Shown: positions 44,842 through 55,148 of the stretch, piece after piece
Numbering within the stretch: the stretch's first letter is position 1
Layout of the letters: the number at the start of each line of letters is the position of its first letter
Assembly: GCA_022605955.1 (NCBI GenBank)
Contig: JAKCOZ010000008.1
Location: forward strand, 8,434,001 to 8,498,000
Origin: Rallus limicola
Taxonomy: Eukaryota; Chordata; Aves; Gruiformes; Rallidae
DNA: 64,000 nt
Direction of reading: 5' to 3'
Made by a program: the position numbers and the translations under genes
Notes under the pieces: generated by a model
The model's database searches: none
Told to the model about the DNA's origin: nothing
Seen by the model: the letters and a program-made list of their open reading frames with translations, nothing else

Positions 44842-47255
44842 AAGGAAAAGAAAAACTCCGTCTGCCTCCAGGAGAAAGGTCTCAAAGCTCAGTCTGTGCC
44901 TTAGTGAGAATTTTATATCTCAGATATTAATTTTTTAAAAAGAAACAGTTACCAAAACCAAACCCTCCTCCCCAACCTGGTGTACCTCTGAAAGCATGAA
45001 GCCATGAACCAAAAGGTTCAAAAGGCTGTGGTGAATGGAAGAGCCCAGTAATTCTTTAAATACTCAGGATCCTGGCAGTCCCTAACTCTGCCTTTCAAAA
45101 CGGAGGTTTTAAATGTCTGAAGGAGAAGCTCCTGTTTTGACTAATTTTGGCAAACCTCATAAAAATCTGCATTTCTCAGTCCTATTATTTATGAGCTTAA
45201 ATGTTTCTACGTTTCTCCTTGCCAAATGTTCTGAATATTAAAATCTTCCCCAAAATAGTAGATGGGTACTGCTTAGCTCAAGGTGTGAGCAGTGAGAGTG
45301 CGAATGTCTCACTCCTCCTCACTTGTACTGCTCGTCCATCGAGTTTTCTGCTATGACATCTTATTCATTGGTGCTTGCTCCCTGTGTGGCTATGTCCTGC
45401 ATGGACTATGGGGGTTCCAAGTGCTATTGAGTGGTATTTGGCAGAAGAGCAACAGGTAACAACAAAAAAAGTCAAACACAAAAGTTAAGTAGTTCAGGCT
45501 GAATGTGGGACATTTCCCCTCATTTCTCTGTTTTATTGAAGTGGTCAGAGCCACCTAGGTTGTCCACCCATGCTTCCCCAGGCTCAGGGCATGCGGATGG
45601 GAGTTCCTCTGTAGTATGAGTAGTTTTGTTCTTCTGTTTCCACTGGACATAGGGAGGCTTACGCAGTACACTGCCGTGTTCTCCAGCCCATGGGATAACT
45701 TCCATCTATTTCAATCCCTTTTGAGGGGAGGACAAACTTTCCCAGCCTTCAGTGGGCAGTTTACAGGTCTATACTTTGAATTACAAAACTTGGGAGCTTC
45801 TGAGAAAAGGAATTATCTGTAGGAAACTACCATACCGTACATATACAAGGTACTGGTCAGGTACAAGAGAGAAGCATTGGACAAATGTATGCAAGAGGAA
45901 TCCATCTAAGTTACCTAGACTCAAAGGCACTGCCTCTCATAGTCTCAGGATCACAGATGGCACGAGTCTGGAAGGGTTTCCTGGAGAAGGACCACAACAG
46001 GCTTGTCTGACTCCTGCATTCTCCTGTGGATGTTATCTTTGACCATTGGCAGAGCCAGCATGCTGGGTCTAGATGGTGTGCTGGGCTGAAGCAGAGAAAG
46101 CAATCTTACCTCCTAAGGTGTTGACTGGGAACTTGGTTACTCTGGAATGGAGTCCTGTTTGGGATTCCCAGGAGCCATTTACCAAGTCCAAACAAGGTGT
46201 GCTCCAGCTCCCTCCCTGTGTCCATGCTCTGGCACATGTCCCCTGCCTACCTGTACCTAAATCCCATGCTTCACTGCAAAGCACTAGGTTAAATGATACC
46301 TTAGCAACTGAGGAGGAGAAAATAGGGCTTCTTCGTGTGCAGTAATGGTGACTGGGTAGAAAAGGCAGTCGTCATGCAGTGATTAGGAAAGAAAGCAAAC
46401 GCGAGCAAAGCAGAGGAAGGTATTTCCTCTCGTTTGCTTCTTGTGTGGGTTAGGAGGTTTTCCTTACCTAGACACGCCATGAGTAGGTGTTAACCTCTCT
46501 GTGAGCATAACCTCAGAAAGCTCAGCAGGCTGTGGCTGTGTAAAATGGGGAATTCTCATCTGTTTGTAATGCAGAAACGTTCATGTATTGTCCCTCAGTT
46601 ACGTCAAGGATTTAATCTGTCTGTTTGTCTTCCTTCCAGGGTAGTGTGTGTGATGCTAATACCCTTGGAGGCAGGAATTTTTAGATGAGTTGTGCACAAG
46701 AGGCATAATCTTTTTCGGGTTTGAGCATCAAAGTAGGTTAGGAGCTGCTGAACTGTACAGAGATCATGGAGCATTTAAACACAGGAGCTAGCCATGAATC
46801 TTTCCATGCAGGCACACAGGCCTGCAGCTCTTGGGAATTCTCCTTACTTATGACAGAAGTAGCAATGCCTGAAGGAAGAACTTTTTGTTTTAAAAACCCT
46901 AAATCTCTCTCACTTGAACAGAGACCTGACTGTTACAAGTGGGCACACGCTCTGAGTAAATGCTCCCTTAAATCCCCGGCATGTGGCTCTGGTGCTGCCA
47001 AAGGACTGGAGAGAGGATGCTGCTTTCGCTTCGGGGATGTTCCAGGGCATTGTCTGTTGGAAAAGTGGGGCATGATGGTGTTATTTTCTAGTGAAAGGTC
47101 TGTTTGCTCTTCAGGGTGGGTTTTTGTCTTGCAAGAAAAATTTGGAAGTGTGGCAATTCCTACAGGGAAGGGTGATTCTTGTCCCGTGTCCTCCCATGAT
47201 CTCCTTTCTTATGATTTATGTAGATGCAATGAAAAAAATCTTTGTAGTTTAGTTC

Positions 47256-47724
47256 TGGGCTCCGCACTATAAGAAGGACATCGAGGTCCTTGAGCAAGCC
47301 CAGAGAAGGGCAACCAGGCTGGGGAAGGGGCTGGAGGGCAAATCCTATGAGGAGTGGCTGAGGGAGCTGGGGGTGTTCAGCCTGGAGAAGAGAAGGCCGA
47401 GGGGAAACCTTATCACCACCTACAACTACCTGACAGGAGGGTGTAGAGAGGTGGTCTCTTCAGTCAGGTGACAGGAGATTGGACAAGGGGAAATGGCAGG
47501 AAGCTGCCCCAGGGCAGGGTCAGAGCAGATGTTAGGAGAAAGTTCTTCCCTAAAAGAGCTGTCAGGGCCTGGAACAGGCTGCCCAGGGAGGGGGTTGAGT
47601 CACCGCCCCGGGTGTGTTTGACACATGGGTAGATGAGGTGCTCAGGGATATGGTTTAGCACAGAACAGGAATGGTTGGACTTAATGATTTTAAAGGTCTT
47701 TCCCAACCTTGTGATTCTGTGACT
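47256..47724 (+). mobile_element. CR1 LINE fragment
   Basis: About 470 bp of CR1 3' sequence on the + strand: CTGGGCTCCGCACTATAAGA, GAGAAGGGCAACCAGGCTGG, GTTCAGCCTGGAGAAGAGAA, GGTTGGACTTAATGATTTTA, ending TTGTGATTCTGTGACTG. It includes remnants of the CR1 ORF2 C-terminus and 3' UTR. Confidence 0.93.
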
Positions 47725-48857
47725 GTGGTTATTCCAGCCTGTGATGGCCATTCACACCTAGGCTAACTTTTTTTTTTTTAATAAGAAAAAGGCAGAGCTG
47801 ATTTTTCTTCTACAATGATCCAGAGCAGACTATTAGGGTCTAAAAGAACATCCTTGCCCAAAAGATGCTGGCACTCCAGAACACCCTTCTAGAAAAAATA
47901 ATTAGGGTTACAGACACCACTTGCTATTTTTAGAACATGAAAAGCAACATATCATGTCACGATTAATGCAAATTGGGAAGCACAGACACTGCATCCAGAC
48001 AGCTCTCAACAGTCAAACGGCTCTACTGGTTCTGCTCTTTTTAGTTCACTTCCTTGAGAGAACCAGAGTTTCTTGCACAGGCACACAGAGAGTAGCAAGA
48101 CCCCTCTGTAAATATCCAAAGTAGCTTTTCCCAGATGCACATAATCCTAGTTTTTTTCTGGAAAATTAGTAGTGTTGCAAGGACAGAGTAAAGGATTCGG
48201 CTACCTGTGTATGTTTGCATCCTAGACAGCAACACTCCAGACAAATCAACAGTAGCATGTCCAGAGTCCCAGAGAGTAAGCTAAAAATGGAGAAAACCAA
48301 CAACAGCCAACAAAAAAACCCCCAAGCTTCTTTTTACTTGATAGCACTTAGCACTAAGCTACATTTCTGTTCTCTCAAAGCAAATTTGAGGGAAGCCATT
48401 TCAGAACTAAAATTCAGACAAGTCAACATAGAGAGGAGAAAGGACAGTCTTTGGTGGCTCTCCACGCTTGAGTCACTCATATTTATAGAGCTTTGGTTCA
48501 TTCCAGTGGGGCTTTTTTTGGGGATTGGTTTGTAAGCCGTGCTCAGAAAAGCAGCCCTGGCCTGCCAGCACAGCTGTGCTGTGCTTTGCTTCCCATCATT
48601 TCCTTACTTTCCTTGCAGCAAAAGCAGGTCACATGGTTTGTGATGTTTAATAAACCCCCTTTTCGTTACGCGTGTGTCTGTCCGTCTATCCATCCGTAGA
48701 GCCATACCTCCTGTCTGCGAGCACGCATGATGATGGCAGCAATGCTTCCCTCTGACAGTACCTGTCCACCATCTAATTCTTCACCCCGCTTCTTCATTGT
48801 GCCCATCTCTCCTTCCTCACCTCTGACAGTCACCAACAGAACTTTGAGTTTTTACCT

Positions 48858-49002
48858 TTCATAGAATCCCAGACTGGTCTGGGTTGGAAGGGACCCCAAA
48901 GGATCATACAGTTGCAACCCCGCTGCCACAGGCCATCAGCCTCCACGCCTGGATATACACAAGGTTGCCCAGGGCCCCATCCAACCTGGCCTTGAACACC
49001 CC
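48858..49002 (-). mobile_element. CR1 LINE fragment at a duplication boundary
   Basis: Begins TCATAGAATCCCAGACTGG and continues GGGTTGGAAGGGACCCCAAA to CCAACCTGGCCTTGAACACC. It is cut exactly where duplicated block copy 2 begins; copy 1 has other sequence at that point. Confidence 0.9.
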
Positions 49003-49774
49003 CAGCCACACAGATTCTGATGACACGTGTCACAAGGAATACGTGTTCTCAGCTACTTTCTAGCCTTAGCCTACATTATGGTCATGACCCTTGAACGTTG
49101 CTTTTGGAATATCTGGCCCAACATGGTATTTGAATGAAAGCTGAACCTCTTCAAAACAGAGATTGCCAGCAAATAAATCAGCATTAAAACAGCATTTAAA
49201 AAATCAAAATTAAAAAAAAATTAAAATAAAACACCATTAAAAAAAAAATCTCTCCTGGAAAGTGTAAAATGACATGTCATGTTATGAGGGATTCATCTGC
49301 AAACACCCTCCGATGTTTGGGTAGTAAAGAACTAAGTAACATTGTAACTAAGTAACATTGACAATGTTTGTTTATATATAAATTTACTAAAGTTTATGAA
49401 GAAATGGAATTAAATGTAAATAAACAGTAAAGAAAGTCAAACACTTGGCTCTCCTTAGCTAAAAAGCCGAGAAATATACAATTGAAAAGTTTGCTAAGGT
49501 CTTATATGAATTTAAATTAAAACAGCATTTTTTTTTAATAATCATGTTTATAAACTTGCTTTACAAGATTTATAATACCATGTTTTATAATCTTGCTTCT
49601 TGTTTCACGACTTTGAGTATCTCAGAGGGCTGAGTTTCAGCAGTCCAGGAGAATATTGCAATGCTCAGACTGGCCAATGCTTCGTATGCAGGAATTTCAA
49701 GGCAAGGACAAGTACAAATCCAGTTGCAGGGAGAGGAAGGATACAGGTTTGAGAAGAGGGGCTAGAAAGAGGAG
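49003..49774 (+). repeat. Duplicated block, copy 2
   Basis: Direct-orientation partner of 29925-30681, with the same start (CAGCCACACAGATTC), palindrome (49021-49032) and end (GGGGCTAGAAAGAGGAG). The two copies bracket the satellite fragment, the CHL1 exon and its flank, about 18.3 kb. After this copy the sequence continues ACATACATTTTTTTTTC instead of satellite. Confidence 0.9.
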
Positions 49775-50284
49775 ACATACATTTTTTTTTCCCCCACATT
49801 TTTCCTACCAATGCACAAAAAGGGTAGAAAAGGGGGCGGCTTCTTAATCAGTTGGGCTTTACAAAAAAACCACCTTTATTGCTGAAACATAGAGATAACT
49901 TTCAGGTCGTATACTATCGAGTGACAGTCTTTTTGCCTGCAAAGGGCCTAAACCAGTTTATTTAGACTGCAGCTCCAGAATGATGGACATGCAAAGGCTA
50001 ATGGGTTTGCTCAACCAGTCAGGCTGGTTGGCACCTGTGTGCTGTCAGTTCCCCCTCAGGTTTAGGCACTGAGGGTTCTTGCCCTCAGCACCCCAGCAAA
50101 TCACCTGAAATCCTTATAAAAAGCTTCCTAGAAGGTAGCAGAGTGGTTGCTTGGGCTGCAGTCTGGTGAGGGAGAGCTGGAGTGTACTGGAAGAATCCTT
50201 GGAACATTCAGGACTAAAGCAGCAGGGAGGATCCCTGGGGTCTGACCTGGGGCTTGGTGAGCAGGAAAATGCATGTTTTCCTTG
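49775..50284. other. No gene recognised
   Basis: About 500 bp of unique-looking sequence between the duplicated block and a CR1 fragment. Confidence 0.5.
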
Positions 50285-50676
50285 AAGCAATCACAGAATC
50301 TCAGGGGTTGGAAGGGACCTGAAGAGACCATTGGGTCCAACCTCCCTGCCAAAGCAGGGTCCCTAGGACAGGTTACACAGGTAGACATCCAGATGGGTCT
50401 GGAATCTCTCCAGAGAAGGAGACTCCACAATCCCTGGGCAAACTGTCCCAGGGCTCCCTCATGGGAAAGAAGTTCTTCCACATATTCCATGTGCTCGAAC
50501 TTGAGGGCATTGCCCCTTGTTCTGTCTCCACAGACACTGAGAAGAGGCTGGCCATGTCACCCTGTGCCCCATGCTTCCGATACTGATAAACATTGATCAG
50601 GTCCCCTCTCAGTCTCCTTTTCCCCAGACTGAAAAGCCCCAGTGCACTCAGCCTTTAAATGGGAACCTCTGCACAG
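50285..50676 (-). mobile_element. CR1 LINE fragment
   Basis: Reverse-complement CR1 3' region: CACAGAATCTCAGGGGTTGG, CTCCAGAGAAGGAGACTCCA, AGAAGTTCTTCCACATATTC, CAGGTCCCCTCTCAGTCTCC, ending near CTTTAAATGGGAACCTCTGC. Confidence 0.92.
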
Positions 50677-51012
50677 GTGGAAAGATTGGAGTGTTATAAA
50701 ATAAATTTGTGGGGAGTAAGCCTCACTTCCTTGGCTCTAAATCTAGATCCTCAGAGCCTGCACCCAGAAGGCTCCCCTTAGAGCTATAGCTGGCAGAAGA
50801 GGGATACAGTCAGTGTGAGCTGTGGGAGCCCAAAAACACAGCTGTGGAGAGGATTGCGGGGTGGGTGTGTTTAGGGAAAACTGAGCAGGTGTGTGCGGTG
50901 GGGACGTGGCATCAGCCGGCCCGTTGCCCGAGGGTTTACAGACAGAAAGGGGCTGGCGGCGGGTTCCGGGGGGCGGTGCGCGGGAGGGATCCCGAGAGAT
51001 GTCCCTTGGCCT

Positions 51013-51109
51013 ATTGGCGGGCTTCGCGCGACGGGCGTGTCTCACACGTTCCCGCCCTCACACGTTCCCACCCTTCCCGTGAGGCGCTCACTCGGCGGCG
51101 GGTATAAAA
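51013..51109 (+). promoter_or_regulatory. Candidate core promoter: inverted CCAAT and TATA box
   Basis: ATTGG (51013-51017, an inverted CCAAT box) lies 86 bp before TATAAAA (51103-51109) in a CpG-rich setting, with repeated CACACGTTCCC between. A start about 30 bp past TATA would fall near 51135, at the edge of the pentanucleotide tract. Copies B and C have TTTCAAAG in place of the TATA box, and copy C also lacks the ATTGG, so only copy A keeps this arrangement. Activity is not shown. Confidence 0.45.
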
Positions 51110-51151
51110 GCCGAGCCGGCCGCTCATGGAGCCGAGCCGGCCGCTCGTGGA

Positions 51152-51340
51152 GCCGTGCCGTGCCGTGCCGTGCCGTGCCGTGCCGTGCCGTGCCGTGCCG
51201 TGCCGTGCCGTGCCGTGCCGTGCCGTGCCGTGCCGTGCCGTGCCGTGCCGTGCCGTGCCGTGCCGTGCCGTGCCGTGCCGTGCCGTGCCGTGCCGTGCCG
51301 TGCCGTGCCGTGCCGTGCCGTGCCGTGCCGTGCCGTGCCG
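51152..51340 (+). repeat. (CCGTG)n pentanucleotide tract, about 38 copies
   Basis: Pure, uninterrupted GCCGT/CCGTG repeat of 189 bp immediately after two copies of a 21-bp phrase (AGCCGAGCCGGCCGCTC plus ATGG or GTGG), from which it seems to have expanded. It has no stop in any frame: the + strand reads PCRAV repeats, the - strand RHGTA repeats. Copies B and C of the region lack it. Confidence 0.97.
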
Positions 51341-52287
51341 TCTCAGAGGCACTGTTGGGATGCCCGGACAGGGTACGCTCTTGCGGGGTCGGGCGCTGAC
51401 GGGGGGCTTGGGGGGGGGGCGGCGGCGTTTAGGTGGGATTTGTGATGTAGAAGTGGAGGGACCTTGAGGACGGGGGTCGAAATGGGGCTTTGCGCAGCGC
51501 GCGAGGGGCATGTCTCACTTCCCTCACACGTTCCCGCCCTTCCCGTGAGGCGCTCACTCGGCGGCGGGTTTCAAAGACGAGCTGGCGGCCCGTCCCGCTC
51601 CGATCCGCCTGAGGGGCCGTGTTGAGATGCCCGGGCAGGGTGCGCTCTTGCGGGGTCGGGCGCTGGTCGCAAAGCGGCACTGAGCCCGCCGCGGGGCCGG
51701 TGGAGAGGGAGAAGGGGGGGAGGGAGGGGGGGGGGCGGCGTTTAGGTGGGATTTGTGAGGTAAAAGTTGAGGGACCTTGAGGACGGGGGTCGAAATGGTG
51801 GAGAAGGAACCGAGGGGACGTTTGGGGGCGAAGTCTGAGGCAACTTGTGACGGTCGGAGAGAGCGTGTGGGGGTTAAAGCTGAGGGGAGCTGTCTGGGGC
51901 AGAAGCGATGCTTCTGTCAGGAGAAAGTGAGGAGACAGGTGAAAAGGAGCTCCAGGTTGTTGGGGAGTGGTGGCTCCGGGGTAACCCCAGGCAGAAGAGG
52001 GCGTTTTTTCTGAGGGAAAAACTGATGGAACTCAGAACAGGCATTTTCACTGGAAATCTGGACTCAGTTTTACATGGAATACTGGGGTAATAGGGGTGGG
52101 GGAGACAGGAGGAACGGAGGGGGGCGAAAGAAGCAGTTCTGAGGGAAAGACGAGGTAATTTAGGGGGCAGAGAAAAATGACAATCTGGAAGAAATAGCTG
52201 GGGTAATAGAGAGACGACCTGCCGGACAATTTGTGAGGAAAACCTCCGGCACCTCAGGAAAAAACTTTATTGAAGGAATGGCTGGGC

Positions 52288-52306
52288 GGGGGGGGGGGGG
52301 GGGGGG
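52288..52306 (+). repeat. Poly-G tract
   Basis: About 19 consecutive Gs in copy B. The equivalent place in copy C (about 53323) has only eight, so the tract is length-variable between copies. Confidence 0.9.
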
Positions 52307-53533
52307 CAGAAAGAGCATCTGTGAGGGGCAAGTTTGAGGTAACAAAGGGAAAGCTCCATCATCAGTAGCGTTTAACTGTGAGCAAGTGTGTGCGGTGGGG
52401 ACGTGGCATCAGCGTGCCCGGTGGCCGAGGGTTTACAGACAGAAAGGGGCTGACAGGGGGTTCCGGGGGGAGATGCGCGGGAGGGATCCCGAGAGATGTC
52501 CCTTGGCGTTTTGGCGGGCTTTGCGCAGCGCGCGAGGAGCATGTCTCACCTCCCTCACACGTTCCCGCCCCTCCCGTGAGGCGCTCACTCGGCGGCGGGT
52601 TTCAAAGACGAGCTGGCGGCCCGTCCCGCTCCGATCCGCCTGAGGGGCCGTGTTGAGATGCCCGGGCAGGGTGCGCTCTTGCGGGGTCGGGCGCTGGTCG
52701 CAAAGCGGCACTGAGCCCGCCGCGGGGCCGGTGGAGAGGGAGAAGGGGGGGGGGGGGGGAGGGGGGAGGCGGCGTTTCGGTGGGATTTGTGAGGTAAAAG
52801 TTGAGGGACCTGGAGGGCGGGGGTCGAAATGGCGGAGAAGGAACCGAGGGGACGTTTGGGGGCGAAGTCTGAGGCAACTTGTGACGGTCGGAGAGAGCGT
52901 GTGGGGGTTAAAGCTGAGGGGAGCTGTCTGGGGCAGAAGCGATGCTTCTGTCAGGAGAAAGTGAGGAGACAGGTGAAAAGGAGCTCCAGGTTGTTGGGGA
53001 GTGGTGGCTCCGGGGTAACCCCAGGCAGAAGAGGGCATTTTTTCTGAGGGAAAAACTGATGGAACTCAGAACAGGCAATTTCACTGGAAATCTGGACTCA
53101 GTTTTACATGGAATACTGGGGTAATAGGGGTGGGGGAAACAGGAGGAATGGAGGTGGGGGGAAAGAAGCAGTTTTGAGTGAAAGACGAGGTATCTTAGGG
53201 GGCAGAGAAAAATGACAATCTGGAAGAAACAGCTGGGGTAATAGAGAGACAACCTGCCAGACAATTTGTGAGGAAAACATCTGGCACCTCAGAAAAAACT
53301 TTATTGAAGGAATGGCTGGGCGGGGGGGGGCCAGAAAGAGCATCAGTGAGGGGCAAGTTTGAGGTAAAAAAGGGAAAGCTCCATCATCAGTAGCGTTTAA
53401 CTGTGAGCGGTCGGAGAGAGCGTGTGGGGGTTAGAAGCTGAGGTCACGTAGAGGGATTTTAATGGAAAATGAAAATTCATCCTGGGGGTTGACACAAAGT
53501 ACTGAACTAGCATTGTTATTCTCTTACTTCCAG

Positions 53534-53669
53534 GTATGAAGCCTACATTGGTGCAGAATGTGAGCAGCATGGGAGGAGAGGGGCCAGTTGAAGCAAGAGT
53601 GGGGTGAAGAGCGGGCACGAGAAAGGCGCTCTGGGCAAAGGGACCTCCCTATCTGCAGGGAATGGTCAC
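53534..53669 (+). other. Exon-like segment spanning the left boundary of array B
   Basis: TTATTCTCTTACTTCCAG ending at 53533 is a strong acceptor; GTAAGAGC at 53670 is the satellite donor. The left part (GTATGAAGCCTACATTGGTG) is unique. The right part, from about 53590, is satellite exon sequence with a ~25-bp internal deletion. The array thus begins inside an exon-like unit with a non-satellite acceptor. In the basic frame there are stops in the unique part, so coding through the whole segment is not supported. A non-coding first satellite exon is possible. Confidence 0.4.
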
Positions 53670-55148
53670 GTAAGAGCATGTCAGGCACCTTGGTGGTGCC
53701 ACGGCTGGCTTTGCGCTGGGCGACCACCCTGTAAGCAGGGCTTGGTCTTTGCTTGTGTTGTAGTTGGCCTTTTGCCGTCTTGCTCCTATGGCTGCTCAGA
53801 GAGAGTGGTGACCCTGTAAGGAGGGTGAGAGCCACCATCTCCGCACCCGAGGGGGATATGGAGCTCTCTGGACCCCGAGCTCCCCCTGTAAGCAGGGGAG
53901 GGCCTTTTCCCTGGCCGCCGTGGCCTTCTGGCCTCTGGTGACCTGGTCCAGCCTGACTCCCTGGAGTCACGGCGTGTTACGCTGTTTAGCCCTTGGCAAC
54001 CCCTCAAGCCTCTTGGTGTGTTGAGGCCCCTCCAGCCTTCATGCAGCCCGGGGGAGCAGGTCTGAGGCTTCTCTCTCCTGCTCCGTGGTCGGGATGGCTC
54101 CCCAGACATTGGCTGCACAGGGCTTGTTCCCCCTTCTGGGAAGTAAGGTGTGAATGAGTGTCCCTTGTCTTGGTGTGAGCGAGTGAGTGAGCTTGTCCTT
54201 TAGGCCCCTGTCAAAATCGCTGCAGCTTAGCTTGAGCTTCCCAGGAGGGTAAGAAGGGCTCTGTGCAGTAACAGGGGAGTCCCATCTGAGCCCGTGAGTG
54301 GAGGGAGAGTCTGGGCCTGTTCCTCCTTTCTGCAGACAGAGCAAAGCCGCTTAGACATAGAGCGAGCAGTGCGACCCACCTATAGTCAGGGCCTGGGTCT
54401 GTGCCTGTGCGGCCGTCTGTCCTGCTGGTGAGGTGCTTTATGTGACAGCCCTGTCCTCGGGGCCTGTGTCACCAGCCATGGAGCCCTCTGTCCCCAGGAG
54501 CAGCCTACCCTCCCTGTAAGCAGGGCTGGGGGGCCGCAGTAGCCAGCACGCAGGAACGAGCCCTCCCTGGCCCTTTTGAGGGTGCAGGTTGAGGAGTTGC
54601 TTTGCCGCAGGGCGCGTTCTGGCCTTTGCCACTGCTTTTGGTGGGGGGACCTCCCCTGTGTTGGGGTCGAGGTCTCTCCCTGGGCTCCTGAAGAGGTGTT
54701 GGTGTGCTGCAGCCAGGCCGGCCGGCCCATAAGTGGGGCGCAGGTGGGGGCCTTGAGCTCCGCGGGGCTTGTTGGGAGTGCCTAGCCAAGGGGCCGCCCT
54801 GTAATCAGGGCTGTAGTGTCCCCTGCTGTGCTGGGCGGGAGGTGCTTGGAGGGACCCCCTGTAACCAGGCGGGTATGTCTGGCCCCAGCCTTTCAGAGGC
54901 GTGGGGCCAGGATGAGTGGGGGCCGGGCGTGTGGCCTCCCCGTCCTCGGGGCTGTGCCCGCGGTCCCCCGGCCTTTGGCCGTGCAGCTCCGCTGCCTGGC
55001 TGTGTGGAGTCTCGTTCCTGTTGGTGCGGGGGGAAGGCAGAGCTCCATGTCTCCCTGGGTTTCGACCGGCCTGTAAGCGGGCTGCGGGTCTGTGAGCCTT
55101 TGTGCTCAGCTGGCAGCCTGTGTGGGGTGACCGTCCCTGTTAGCGGGG
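53590..55148 (+). repeat. Array B unit 1, partial, long class
   Basis: Starts inside the exon-like segment. It carries the long-specific segment from about 53911. It reads CTGTAGTGTCCCCTG near 54811, missing two bases relative to the other units, and CCCATAAGTGGGG where others have CCCGTAAGTGGGG. Confidence 0.93.

Larger units (their letters stand above)
31801..48857. other. 17 kb of gene-free DNA downstream of CHL1
   Basis: AT-rich sequence with homopolymer tracts (T at 32972-32989, A at 38014-38031 and 43537-43554), a G-tract at 44814-44841, two CR1 fragments (34777-34862, 47256-47724) and no convincing exon. An open frame of 168 codons at 46766-47272 ends inside CR1 and has no recognisable motif. 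The region is most simply read as the native 3' flank of CHL1 carried along with its last exon. Confidence 0.55.
50880..53440 (+). repeat. GC-rich promoter-like region, three partial tandem copies
   Basis: Three related segments: copy A about 50885-51483, copy B about 51484-52386, copy C about 52387-53405, plus a short tail. Copies A and C share GTGTGTGCGGTGGGGACGTG and GGGATCCCGAGAGATGTCCC. All three share CACACGTTCCCGCCC, CCCGTGAGGCGCTCACTCGG and GGTGGGATTTGTGA; B and C share long downstream stretches including GAGAAGGAACCGAGGGGACG (about 1034 bp apart). The CpG density contrasts with the AT-rich DNA to the left, and the region immediately precedes array B. It is read as a CpG-island-like promoter domain by inference. 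No protein-coding exon is recognised. Confidence 0.7.

Noticed and set aside
46766..47272. 168-codon open frame on the + strand
   Set aside because: No recognisable domain or splice context, and the last codons run into a CR1 fragment, so it is a chance frame.
51126..51467. A real 113-residue protein with PCRAV repeats
   Set aside because: It is the translation of a pentanucleotide microsatellite, open in all frames. The ATG lies about where the transcript would start, so it may not even be included.
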